Shown here in pieces: positions 1 through 8,446 of a DNA stretch of 12,984 bases. Both the position numbers and the translations under genes were made by a program. Below the pieces are notes generated by a model. It worked only from the letters and a program-made list of their open reading frames with translations, was not told the origin of the DNA and searched no databases. This DNA is from an uncultured Solobacterium sp. (GTDB lineage Bacteria > Bacillota_I > Bacilli_A > Erysipelotrichales > Erysipelotrichaceae), in assembly GCA_937895985.1 (NCBI GenBank), contig CALBKL010000355.1, forward strand, positions 1 to 12,984, in the 5' to 3' direction. Positions within the stretch are counted from its first letter, which is position 1, and every line of letters starts with the position of its first letter.

Positions 1-486
1 ACCATGACATTGGTCACATTGTTCTTCAACTGTTAGGTTGATGGTCTCAGTTTTACCAAAACATGCGTCCATAAATGAGATATTCATGCGCATATAGCGG
101 TCTTCACCCTTGCGTGGTCCATTACTGGAACGACGTGATCCAGTGCTGAATCCACCCATACCTCCACCGAAGAATGAGGAGAAGATATCGTTGAGATCAT
201 CAAATCCACCAGCGTTAAATCCACCGCCAAAACCACCGAAGCCTCCACCTGCTTGAGAACCATTCATTCCCGCGAAGCCAAACTGATCATATGTCTGACG
301 TTTTTGTGGATCACTTAATACTTCGTAAGCTTCATTAATTTCCTTAAATTTAGCTTCTGCATCTGCTTCTTTATTTACATCAGGGTGGTATTTTTTTGCT
401 AACGAACGATAGGCTTTTTTAATTTCCGCATCGCTTGCTCCTTTGGATATTCCTAACACCTCATAATAATCTCTTTTTTCAGCCAT
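1..486 (-). CDS. dnaJ: Chaperone protein DnaJ (Hsp40), N-terminal part, cut by window edge
   Basis: Co-chaperone that delivers unfolded clients to DnaK and stimulates its ATPase in the cytoplasm. The visible 162 residues show the J domain at about 5-70 with the HPD motif at 34-36, which is the part that triggers DnaK hydrolysis. A Gly/Phe-rich linker follows at about 71-113. The C-terminal domain then begins, with the first zinc motif (CxxCxG, seen as CDQCHG at 157-162) just before the sequence stops. The rest of the zinc-finger and client-binding regions lies outside the window. The start has an AAAGGG ribosome binding site about 9 bases upstream. It is the last visible gene of the hrcA-grpE-dnaK-dnaJ operon, 62 bases after dnaK, and a hairpin in that gap may lower its expression relative to dnaK. 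The type A DnaJ assignment is firm because J domain, G/F region and first zinc motif are all present. Confidence 0.97.
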   Translation of the reverse strand, partial: MAEKRDYYEVLGISKGASDAEIKKAYRSLAKKYHPDVNKEADAEAKFKEINEAYEVLSDPQKRQTYDQFGFAGMNGSQAGGGFGGFGGGFNAGGFDDLNDIFSSFFGGGMGGFSTGSRRSSNGPRKGEDRYMRMNISFMDACFGKTETINLTVEEQCDQCHG

Positions 487-513
487 ATCTTTTAGCCCTT
501 TCTTCTCTTAAAA

Positions 514-538
514 GAATGCGGAACCAAGCCCCGCATTC
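514..538 (-). terminator. Hairpin between dnaK and dnaJ (attenuator or processing site)
   Basis: On the minus strand an 8-bp perfect stem (GAATGCGG pairing with CCGCATTC) encloses a 9-base loop and is followed by only four T before AAGAG. It begins 10 bases after the dnaK stop. The short T run suggests partial termination or an mRNA-stabilising 3' end rather than a full stop, because dnaJ continues directly downstream on the same strand. Confidence 0.55.
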
Positions 539-548
539 CTTTCAAACT

Positions 549-2918
<2,370 letters not shown>

Positions 2919-2926
<8 letters not shown>

Positions 2927-3953
2927 TGCCACTTTCACCTCCTGAGTTATACATCTTTTCAATCAAACGTGCCGCATAATCAATAAGATTTACGACTTTT
3001 TCATAATTCATTCTGCTTGGTCCAACAACCATCAATTCTCCACTTTCCGTATCATTGACATGGAACTTGGAACGTACAACTGCTAAATCGTTATACCAAG
3101 TAAGCTGTGCGCCTTTTGTCGTAGTAACCGCAACAGCATTTTCACTGGAATCTAATCCACGCCATACCTTTGTATCATCAAACATCAACATCAATTGTTT
3201 CAACTTGTTGATATCTTCAAATTCAGGTTGATATAATACACGATCTTTTCCAGAGAAGTATACACTCTCACTAGCAAACTTCACAAACGCTCTAACAAAC
3301 GCTGTAAAGAGTAGATCGTGGCGATGTACAACGCTACATAAATCAGGTTTGATATCTTCCATACGACTAGGTACTTCCGCAAGTGGAACACCCTGTAATC
3401 TCTTGTTTAAGATATCTGTACAAGCTTCCAAATCTTTGAATGGTACATCTTCTTCAAAGTGGAAGTTCTTTGTTTCGGTATGTCCTGTATTTGTGATAAA
3501 TACACATACCGCATTACGCGTGTCAATCGGAAACAATTTTATGTGTTCTAGACATTGCGTATTGGAATCTGGTCCGATTGCACCAGCTGTCATATTTGTC
3601 ATTTCACTGAGGATTTCACAGCTTTGATGAACCGCCTCCTCAATGTTCATACTAGACACATCAAATGCACTACGAATTGCGAGTTCCATACGTTTATCAA
3701 TGCCAGCAGTCATGTTCAATAAGTTCTCACAATAGAACTTATATCCCATCGTACTAGGAATACGTCCACTGGAAGTATGTGTCTTTTCCAGATAGCCCAT
3801 TTCCTCTAAGACCTGCATATCATTACGGATGGTCGCACTGGAATATGGTAAGTCATACTGTTCTTGCAATGTACGTGAACCGACTGGCTCTGCCGTACGA
3901 ATATACTCATCAACAATCGCTTTGAAGATTTCTATTCGTCTTGGTGTTAACAT
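2919..3953 (-). CDS. hrcA: Heat-inducible transcription repressor HrcA
   Basis: Repressor that binds CIRCE inverted repeats and shuts off class I heat-shock genes; in characterised Firmicutes its activity depends on GroEL. The protein has 344 residues from the chosen start. The N-terminal winged-helix DNA-binding domain (about 1-75) contains EPVGSRTL, SSATIRNDM and SSGRIPS, all typical of HrcA. The rest is the GAF-like dimerisation core with the characteristic inserted segment, and the C-terminus has a segment beginning VVGPSRMNYEKV that matches the usual GP-RM-Y pattern. The frame continues 3 codons upstream to a GTG at 3962, but that codon overlaps the ribosome binding site AGGAGGTG. The ATG at 3953 is 8 bases after AGGAGG and is preferred. 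The gene heads its operon directly behind two CIRCE elements, so it is probably autoregulated. Confidence 0.98.
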
Positions 3954-3968
3954 TCCCAGCACCTCCTT

Positions 3969-3995
3969 TTAGCACTCTTTTTCAATGTCTGCTAA
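3969..3995 (-). promoter_or_regulatory. CIRCE operator, promoter-downstream copy (imperfect)
   Basis: TTAGCACTC, nine bases, then GTCTGCTAA. The consensus is TTAGCACTC-N9-GAGTGCTAA, so one arm is perfect and the other has two mismatches. It sits at the predicted transcription start and directly before the hrcA ribosome binding site. HrcA bound here would block initiation, and in the mRNA the repeat would form a hairpin beside the Shine-Dalgarno sequence. Confidence 0.9.
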
Positions 3996-3998
3996 TAT

Positions 3999-4025
3999 AG
4001 TATACCAACACTTTAGCACTGTCAA
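3999..4025 (-). promoter_or_regulatory. Vegetative-type promoter of the hrcA-grpE-dnaK-dnaJ operon
   Basis: On the minus strand a perfect -35 box TTGACA (4020-4025) lies 15 bases before TATACT (3999-4004), which is preceded by TGG as an extended -10. The spacer is short. An alternative pairing uses TACTAT (3997-4002) with a 17-base spacer. The -35 box lies within the upstream CIRCE element, and the predicted start near 3992 lies within the downstream one. Confidence 0.75.
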
Positions 4026-4039
4026 CAGTTTAGTGCTAA
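4013..4039 (-). promoter_or_regulatory. CIRCE operator, upstream copy over the -35 box
   Basis: TTAGCACTG, nine bases, then TAGTGCTAA. Each arm matches the CIRCE consensus at 8 of 9 positions, differing only at the innermost base. Its spacer and left arm contain the promoter -35 box. Its start is offset 44 bases from that of the other CIRCE copy, about four helical turns. Confidence 0.9.
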
Positions 4040-4045
4040 ATTTTA

Positions 4046-4073
4046 ATAAAAAAGACCGAAAATTTTCGGCCTT
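4046..4073 (-). terminator. Rho-independent terminator of the ftsW-rsmD-coaD operon
   Basis: On the minus strand AAGGCCGAAAA pairs with TTTTCGGTCTT (4052-4073), with one G-U pair in RNA, and runs into TTTTTTATT. As plus-strand RNA the same position would be an A-C mismatch, so the hairpin favours the minus strand. It ends the operon about 40 bases after the last gene and about 12 bases before the upstream CIRCE of the heat-shock operon. Confidence 0.85.
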
Positions 4074-4115
4074 ATATATCAGCTTATTTTTTTGTGCTCT
4101 AAACAAGAATATTCA

Positions 4116-4319
4116 TCATTTAATTATCTGTATAGATACTATATTATTCTCACTAATCTCTATTCCTCCAAGATGTTCAGCATCTTTTGAAACACCGATA
4201 CTATCGATACCATCTTCATTATCTTCGCCTCGAAAGAACTCTGCTACATATCCATCAAAAGAATAACCTTCATCGTTAGTGATTCGTACATATTGATGCA
4301 AATATTCTTCCAGTTTCAT
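4116..4319 (-). CDS. Small acidic LSm/SH3-like protein of unknown function
   Basis: A 67-residue protein that I cannot assign to a named family with certainty. It is acidic and predicted to be soluble, with no signal peptide or membrane segment. The layout resembles a small Sm/SH3-type beta barrel: an N-terminal helix (MKLEEYLHQY), a strand (VRITNDE), a strand with the turn pattern G-x-x-F-D-G-Y-V-A-E-F (18-28), an acidic loop (GEDNEDG, 31-37), and final strands ending in the alternating hydrophobic ISENNIVSIQII. Short proteins of this kind occur in Firmicutes, but I know of no firm role. A GGAAAGGA-type ribosome binding site stands 6-8 bases before the ATG. It is the last gene of its operon, 15 bases after the oxidoreductase, and the terminator follows. 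Its reality is supported by operon position, ribosome binding site and sensible composition. Confidence 0.8.
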   Translation of the reverse strand: MKLEEYLHQYVRITNDEGYSFDGYVAEFFRGEDNEDGIDSIGVSKDAEHLGGIEISENNIVSIQIIK

Positions 4320-4334
4320 GTTTTTCCTTTCCTA

Positions 4335-5303
4335 TTATATTTCAATCGGATTAGGTGTCATCGCATCCTTGATACGGTCTAATAACATAGCAGTTTCTAA
4401 ACTTGTTTGAATCGATATGATTGAAGAGTTCTTCTCACCACTTTGTAGTAAATTGACAAAGTGAGATATCTCTCCATAGAAGTCATCTATTTCATATGGA
4501 CAGTCTATGATTTCTACTTTATCTTCAGTCTTCAGTTCTGCACTTGTAGGTCTATGCAAATCTGGAATACAGATTTCACCCTTTGTACCCTTAATCAATA
4601 CTTCTTTCTTTTCTGGTTGATTGATTGCAGTTTCTAGAGTGGCTAGTGTATTGCCTATATGCATATGTACCTTTGTATGTAAGTCATAGCCATCCTCTAA
4701 GTCTACATCAATGTGGTCAATGCGTAGCTTACCTTTGGTATATTCTGTAATCCATGTTGCACAATAACAACCACAGTCTAGAAGAGCTCCTCCATATACT
4801 GGATTACTTAGGTATCTATTCTTAATGACTTCTTGTGGTTGTTTAGAATTGAGTACGGTATGAATTTCCTGAATATCTCCAATAGTACCTTCTTCAATCA
4901 GCTTATGTATCTTTTGATACAGTGGTGTAAAACGAGGCTTCATGGCTTCCATCCACAATGCTGGATGTTGTTTTAATACTTCCATGATTCCCTCAATCTC
5001 AAAAGCATTTATACCTGCTGGTTTTTCAACCAGTACTGCCTTGCCTGCTTTGATGGCTTTGATCGACCATATATAATGATAGCCATGTGGCAAGGTAATA
5101 TATACTGCATCTACATTTGAATCTTGTAAAAGTTCTTCATAGGATCCATACGCTTTTAGCGCATGATATGTATCCGCAAACTGTTGTGCTTTTGCAAGTG
5201 TACGACAACTAACGGCATAAAGTTCACTATTTGATTCATGTGCTAGACTCTTTACAAAACGCTGGGCAATTTTCCCAGCGCCTATAATTCCCCAACGTAT
5301 CAT
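4335..5303 (-). CDS. Gfo/Idh/MocA family NAD(P)-dependent oxidoreductase
   Basis: Probable sugar or polyol dehydrogenase of 322 residues. The N-terminal Rossmann domain has the dinucleotide motif GAGKIA (8-13). The family motif EKP at 93-95 contains the lysine expected to act in catalysis. The C-terminal alpha/beta domain begins near 120 and carries GGALLDCGCY (171-180), equivalent to the conserved G-x-x-D-x-G-x-Y segment. WMEAMKPRFTPL (117-128) resembles the dihydrodiol dehydrogenase-like branch of the family, but substrate cannot be told from sequence. The ATG overlaps the coaD stop by 4 bases (ATGA) and its own ribosome binding site is weak (GGGG), so translation probably depends on coaD. 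It ends with tandem stops TAA TAG. The link with coaD and rsmD is not obvious functionally and may simply reflect operon growth. Confidence 0.93.
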   Translation of the reverse strand: MIRWGIIGAGKIAQRFVKSLAHESNSELYAVSCRTLAKAQQFADTYHALKAYGSYEELLQDSNVDAVYITLPHGYHYIWSIKAIKAGKAVLVEKPAGINAFEIEGIMEVLKQHPALWMEAMKPRFTPLYQKIHKLIEEGTIGDIQEIHTVLNSKQPQEVIKNRYLSNPVYGGALLDCGCYCATWITEYTKGKLRIDHIDVDLEDGYDLHTKVHMHIGNTLATLETAINQPEKKEVLIKGTKGEICIPDLHRPTSAELKTEDKVEIIDCPYEIDDFYGEISHFVNLLQSGEKNSSIISIQTSLETAMLLDRIKDAMTPNPIEI

Positions 5304-5821
5304 ATCTGCCCCTGTGTAGCCTTTAAGTTTTCAGCTACTTTAGCCATCTTTTCTTTTAGAGGTCCTTCTACCTGTGGAGGTACTAGATTTAACAAGTCTC
5401 CTCCGTTAAGGGCAATCTCTTTGCATACAGAAGAAGATAGGAAAGAATATTGCGGTTTGGCGATGAGAAATGCTGTTTCAATCTCATGTGCCAACATCAT
5501 GTTCGCAGTTGCCTGTCCAAGTTCATATTCATAATCACTGACAGCACGAATACCACGAATAATGACAGCAGCTCCAATCTTACGAGCAAACTCTACGGTT
5601 AAACCAGAACCAATCATTACAGTCACATTCTGTGGGTTACCAATAGACTTCAAACTATCAATAACCATCTGTTTTCTTTCTTCACTATTAAATAAACAAG
5701 TCTTACGTGGATTGACCATAATCAATACCACGACTTCATCAAACAAACGTGATGCACGCTCAATAATATCCAAATGACCGTTTGTAATTGGATCAAATGT
5801 TCCTGGATAACAAGCCTTCAT
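5300..5821 (-). CDS. coaD: Phosphopantetheine adenylyltransferase (PPAT)
   Basis: Fourth step of coenzyme A synthesis: joins 4'-phosphopantetheine with ATP to give dephospho-CoA and pyrophosphate, in the cytoplasm. The 173-residue length is slightly above the usual 160. The nucleotidyltransferase motif is in GTFDPITNGH (7-16), where the TxGH histidine acts in catalysis. Lys 40 follows in NPRKT, IIRGIRAVSDYEYE holds the ATP-binding arginine, and the second signature SFLSSSVCKE lies near 126-135. The gene overlaps rsmD upstream and the oxidoreductase downstream by 4 bases each (ATGA). The ribosome binding site GAGGTGG lies within the last codons of rsmD. The rsmD-coaD pair is widely conserved in bacteria, which supports both names. 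Confidence 0.98.
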   Translation of the reverse strand: MKACYPGTFDPITNGHLDIIERASRLFDEVVVLIMVNPRKTCLFNSEERKQMVIDSLKSIGNPQNVTVMIGSGLTVEFARKIGAAVIIRGIRAVSDYEYELGQATANMMLAHEIETAFLIAKPQYSFLSSSVCKEIALNGGDLLNLVPPQVEGPLKEKMAKVAENLKATQGQI

Positions 5822-6378
5822 CCTTCCACCTCATTTCGATAATAAGTAATACGTGTAATACCATAGGTTGCTTCTTTATATGGTTTTAAAGAGCCAAACT
5901 CTTTTTTAAATTCATCTTCTTTTGCAGATTCAATAACAACTACACCATGATCCGTAATCATGTTGTTCTCTTGTAAGTATTCAAGAATTTCATTATTGCG
6001 TTGTCCTGCATATGGAGGATCTAGATATACTAGGTCAAAACGAATCCCTTCCGTCTTTAACAGTGATAATGCTTTCTTATCAGGCATATGTAAGACTTTC
6101 GTCTTCTCTTTACAACGTAATGACTCTATATTTTTACGGATAACATTTATTGCATCTTTAGAGATATCCGCAAACACTGCATAATCATATCCTCGTGATA
6201 GTGCCTCTAAGCCATTAGCACCACTACCAGCATATAAATCTAATACTGTGCCACCATCAAACATCCCTCCTAGGGATGAAAAAACAGCTTCTCTAACTTT
6301 ATCTAATGTAGGTCTCGTCTGATTCCCAGAACGTGTTTCTATCTTGCGTGAGCGATATTCACCAGCGATAATTCTCAT
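5818..6378 (-). CDS. rsmD: 16S rRNA (guanine(966)-N(2))-methyltransferase RsmD
   Basis: S-adenosylmethionine-dependent enzyme that methylates G966 (E. coli numbering) of 16S rRNA in the 30S head. Its 186 residues match the family. Visible are the N-terminal MRIIAGEYRSRKI, the RPTLDKVREAVFSSL block (22-36), the SAM motif DLYAGSGANGLEALSRG (47-63), the acidic residue ending the next strand (D71) and the catalytic DPPY at 120-123. The SAM loop has Asn where Leu or Met is common, a mild change. The ATG overlaps the ftsW stop by 4 bases (ATGA) and the ribosome binding site GAGGTGA lies in the ftsW end. The function is inferred from strong family motifs and the coaD neighbour. Confidence 0.96.
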   Translation of the reverse strand: MRIIAGEYRSRKIETRSGNQTRPTLDKVREAVFSSLGGMFDGGTVLDLYAGSGANGLEALSRGYDYAVFADISKDAINVIRKNIESLRCKEKTKVLHMPDKKALSLLKTEGIRFDLVYLDPPYAGQRNNEILEYLQENNMITDHGVVVIESAKEDEFKKEFGSLKPYKEATYGITRITYYRNEVEG

Positions 6379-7628
6379 CGAATCTCACCTCGTTTATAAG
6401 AGGCAATCACTGCTTGAGAAATACCAACACAAGCCATGATAGACATCGTAGAAGAACCACCAGCGGATACCATGAGCAGCGGTACGCCTGTTAGAGGAAT
6501 TAACCCTGTAACACCACCGATATTAAAGAACATATGCACCAAGAAATACATTGCTGTACCAACAAGAATAATACGTCCCTTTTCACTGCGCATCTTCAGG
6601 GCATAACGTAATAACACAAAGATGATAAATCCATAGACAGCAAGTAAGCCAATAAACCCTACAAAGCCTAATTCCTCAACAACGATAGCGAGGATATAGT
6701 CCGTACTAGCTGCTGGAAAGTTTGTATATTTACGTACAGAATTACCAAGGCCCTTACCAAACCAGCCTCCAGTCGCAAAGGAAATCAAACCACTAATCAA
6801 CTGATAACCAGTACCATACTGGTCCATAAATGGATTGATTGCAGATACGAAACGCTTAATCTGATATGTCTTTAAAAATGTCATTTTCATGATGAGATGT
6901 TCTCCAGATGGAGATAAAATATAGAAACCTAAGAGAACTACACCATAAAATAAGATTGTTAATATTCTTTGATACCCTCTTAATTGTGGATGATTTGGAA
7001 CCAAGAAACAAACGCAAATAATCACAAAGATAACTGCCATTGATCCAAAGTCAGACTGTAGAATCCAAACGATAAATAAGATTACACCATCAATAAAGAG
7101 TGGTCGTTTGATCAAATCAAATTTCTTACTATAACTATGAAGATTATCACCCAAGTATAAGGCGATAACTAAAATCGCAATGATCTTCGCAAATTCTGAA
7201 GGTTGTAAAGTAACTTCTGTTACACCAAGTGGAATACGAATCCAAGCTCTTGCGCCATTGGTTTCGACAAATAATAAACATAGTAGTAAGCTTGCAATCG
7301 TTGCAAGTATCACCAGAAACGTCGTTGATGACTTCAACTTTTTGAGTTGGAAGTGATTTGCTAAAAATGTCATGGCAGTATAACCTGCAACTGCGTAGAC
7401 AACCTGTTTTACAATTGTGATCACTAGAAAACGATTATTACCACCAGCTACACCCATCGAAGCACTACCTACCATGATGATGCCAAACAACATCAAAATA
7501 ATCATCGCCGCATGTAAGAAATGGTCAGATGATTTTGGCATACGTAGATTCAAGAACTTTCTCTTCTTCACTGGAGTATTCACCTGAATTGGTTCTACTT
7601 TTTTCGTTTTCTTTTTCTTTGTTTGCAT
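6375..7628 (-). CDS. ftsW: SEDS-family peptidoglycan polymerase, FtsW type
   Basis: Integral membrane glycosyltransferase that polymerises lipid II, most likely at the division septum with a class B PBP. It has 417 residues. A 35-residue Lys-rich cytoplasmic tail precedes about ten membrane segments, the first near 37-57. Conserved SEDS features are QPSEFAKI (142-149), QSDFGSM (191-197), the GKGLGNSVRKYTNFPAASTD loop at 291-310 with the probable catalytic Asp 310, VEELGFVG, and the C-terminal GGVTGLIPLTGVPLLMVSAG (371-390) followed by GSS. The GLGNSVRKY wording favours FtsW over RodA. Asp 310 is preceded by Ser rather than the common His, and the usual SYGGSS reads SAGGSS. No Shine-Dalgarno sequence precedes the ATG at 7628. 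A GTG at 7571 with AGGTG 9 bases upstream would give 398 residues and is a real alternative. This is the first gene of the operon, with 4-base overlap into rsmD. Confidence 0.93.
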   Translation of the reverse strand: MQTKKKKTKKVEPIQVNTPVKKRKFLNLRMPKSSDHFLHAAMIILMLFGIIMVGSASMGVAGGNNRFLVITIVKQVVYAVAGYTAMTFLANHFQLKKLKSSTTFLVILATIASLLLCLLFVETNGARAWIRIPLGVTEVTLQPSEFAKIIAILVIALYLGDNLHSYSKKFDLIKRPLFIDGVILFIVWILQSDFGSMAVIFVIICVCFLVPNHPQLRGYQRILTILFYGVVLLGFYILSPSGEHLIMKMTFLKTYQIKRFVSAINPFMDQYGTGYQLISGLISFATGGWFGKGLGNSVRKYTNFPAASTDYILAIVVEELGFVGFIGLLAVYGFIIFVLLRYALKMRSEKGRIILVGTAMYFLVHMFFNIGGVTGLIPLTGVPLLMVSAGGSSTMSIMACVGISQAVIASYKRGEIR

Positions 7629-7637
7629 ACAAGTAAT

Positions 7638-7646
7638 ATTCTAACA
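7638..7646 (-). promoter_or_regulatory. Candidate promoter of the ftsW-rsmD-coaD operon
   Basis: On the minus strand TGTTAGAAT forms an extended -10 (TAGAAT at 7638-7643, TG at 7645-7646). No convincing -35 box stands 16-18 bases upstream. The predicted start, near 7630, is only a few bases before the first ATG of ftsW, so the mRNA would be nearly leaderless, or the true start lies further inside. Confidence 0.5.
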
Positions 7647-7713
7647 TACTGCGCGAAATCCACACATCGAACATCGCAAATATCATTAATTTTTATAAAT
7701 TTTTTGATACTAA

Positions 7714-7757
7714 ACGCTTTTATGAATGCGTGTTAGTTGAATTACGCTTTTAGAATG
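7714..7757. repeat. Direct repeat ACGCTTTTA(T)GAATG in the ftsW-def divergent region
   Basis: Copy 1 is ACGCTTTTATGAATG at 7714-7728 and copy 2 is ACGCTTTTAGAATG at 7744-7757, identical except for one extra T. The copies are offset by 30 bases, close to three helical turns. The second copy fills most of the spacer between the def -35 and -10 boxes. The repeat could be a regulator site or a local duplication; the sequence does not decide. Confidence 0.6.
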
Positions 7758-7764
7758 TTAAAAT
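7737..7764 (+). promoter_or_regulatory. Candidate promoter of def
   Basis: TTGAAT (7737-7742), a 16-base spacer, and TAAAAT (7759-7764) preceded by TGT as an extended -10. The predicted start is near 7771, immediately before the GAGGT ribosome binding site, so the leader would be about 13 bases. The -10 box covers the ATG at 7763, which therefore cannot be the translation start from this promoter. Confidence 0.7.
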
Positions 7765-7783
7765 GTATGCTGAGGTAAAAATT

Positions 7784-8350
7784 ATGTTAATAAATAATGA
7801 CACAATCATTAAAGATACTGACCCGTTAATTCGAGAAAAATCCGAGCTTGTTTCTTTGCCCCTATCAAAGGAAGATGAAACTTTATTACGTGATATGTTG
7901 CAATACGTAAAAGATTCCACTGACGAAGAAAAAGCTGCGAAGTTTAACCTTCGACCAGCCGTTGGTATTAGTGCAATCCAAGTCGGTGTAAAAAAGAGAA
8001 TGTGCGCCGTTGCTTTCGATGAAACAGATAAAGATGGTAATGTTGTGAAATATGAATTTATGTTAGTAAATCCTAAAATTATTTCTCGTTCCGTACAACC
8101 TGCTTATTTAGAAAGTGGTGAGGGTTGCCTCTCTGTTGAAAATGAATATCAAGGTTATGTTGTACGTAATGCACGCGTAACAATTAGAGCGTTTGACCTA
8201 GTTCAAAACCAAGATGTAGAAATCCGTGCACGTGGTTATATCGCCATTGTATTACAACATGAATTAGATCATATGGATGGCATTTTATTCTATGATCACA
8301 TCAACAAAAAAGAACCAAATAAACCAATTGAAGGTGCCCTTGTTTTATAG
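7784..8350 (+). CDS. def: Peptide deformylase
   Basis: Metalloenzyme that removes the formyl group from N-terminal formyl-methionine of new proteins at the ribosome. With the chosen start it has 188 residues, a type 2 (Gram-positive) length with the usual insertion after the first motif (DETDKDGNVVKYEF). Motif I reads AVGISAIQVG (59-68; Gln 66 kept), motif II is EGCLS (113-117, Cys 115 binds the metal) and motif III is QHELDH (158-163, with His 159, Glu 160 and His 163). Motif I departs from the common GVGLAAPQ at several small residues. The frame is open from an ATG at 7763, but that codon lies in the -10 box. The ATG at 7784 has GAGGT (7772-7776) 7 bases upstream. It is transcribed away from ftsW, with the RNase J gene next on the same strand. 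Confidence 0.96.
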   Translation: MLINNDTIIKDTDPLIREKSELVSLPLSKEDETLLRDMLQYVKDSTDEEKAAKFNLRPAVGISAIQVGVKKRMCAVAFDETDKDGNVVKYEFMLVNPKIISRSVQPAYLESGEGCLSVENEYQGYVVRNARVTIRAFDLVQNQDVEIRARGYIAIVLQHELDHMDGILFYDHINKKEPNKPIEGALVL

Positions 8351-8378
8351 TGAGACTTCTTTCTTTTTCATCGAAGAA

Positions 8379-8387
8379 TGCTATAAT
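8379..8387 (+). promoter_or_regulatory. Candidate promoter of the RNase J gene
   Basis: TGCTATAAT is a perfect extended -10 (TATAAT at 8382-8387). No good -35 box is present; the upstream stretch is a T/C-rich run. The predicted start near 8394 gives a leader of about 53 bases. Because no terminator follows def, the RNase J gene may also be read through from the def promoter. Confidence 0.7.
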
Positions 8388-8446
8388 GTAGGCGAATAAA
8401 ACTACTACCTTTACCAATAATTAAATAAATGAAAGGAATTTTTATA

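Noticed and set aside
2927..2962. Upstream ATG extending grpE by 12 residues into hrcA
   Set aside because: It has no ribosome binding site, and the extra residues are just the shifted-frame reading of hrcA. The inner ATG has a near-perfect Shine-Dalgarno sequence.
3349..3627. Plus-strand open frame opposite hrcA, and similar ones opposite coaD, rsmD and pyk
   Set aside because: They lie wholly within well-supported genes on the other strand and have no motif, start signal or plausible composition.
3985..4266. Plus-strand open frame of 93 codons across the CIRCE region and the small LSm-like gene
   Set aside because: It runs through the operators, a terminator and an antisense gene, and it has no ribosome binding site.
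7763..7783. Upstream ATG extending def by 7 residues
   Set aside because: The codon lies in the likely -10 box and has no ribosome binding site. The ATG at 7784 has a well-placed GAGGT.
8351..8378. Possible terminator after def in the T/C-rich stretch
   Set aside because: Only a weak CTTC/GAAG pairing is possible, with a large loop, and no T run follows it. It was not called.
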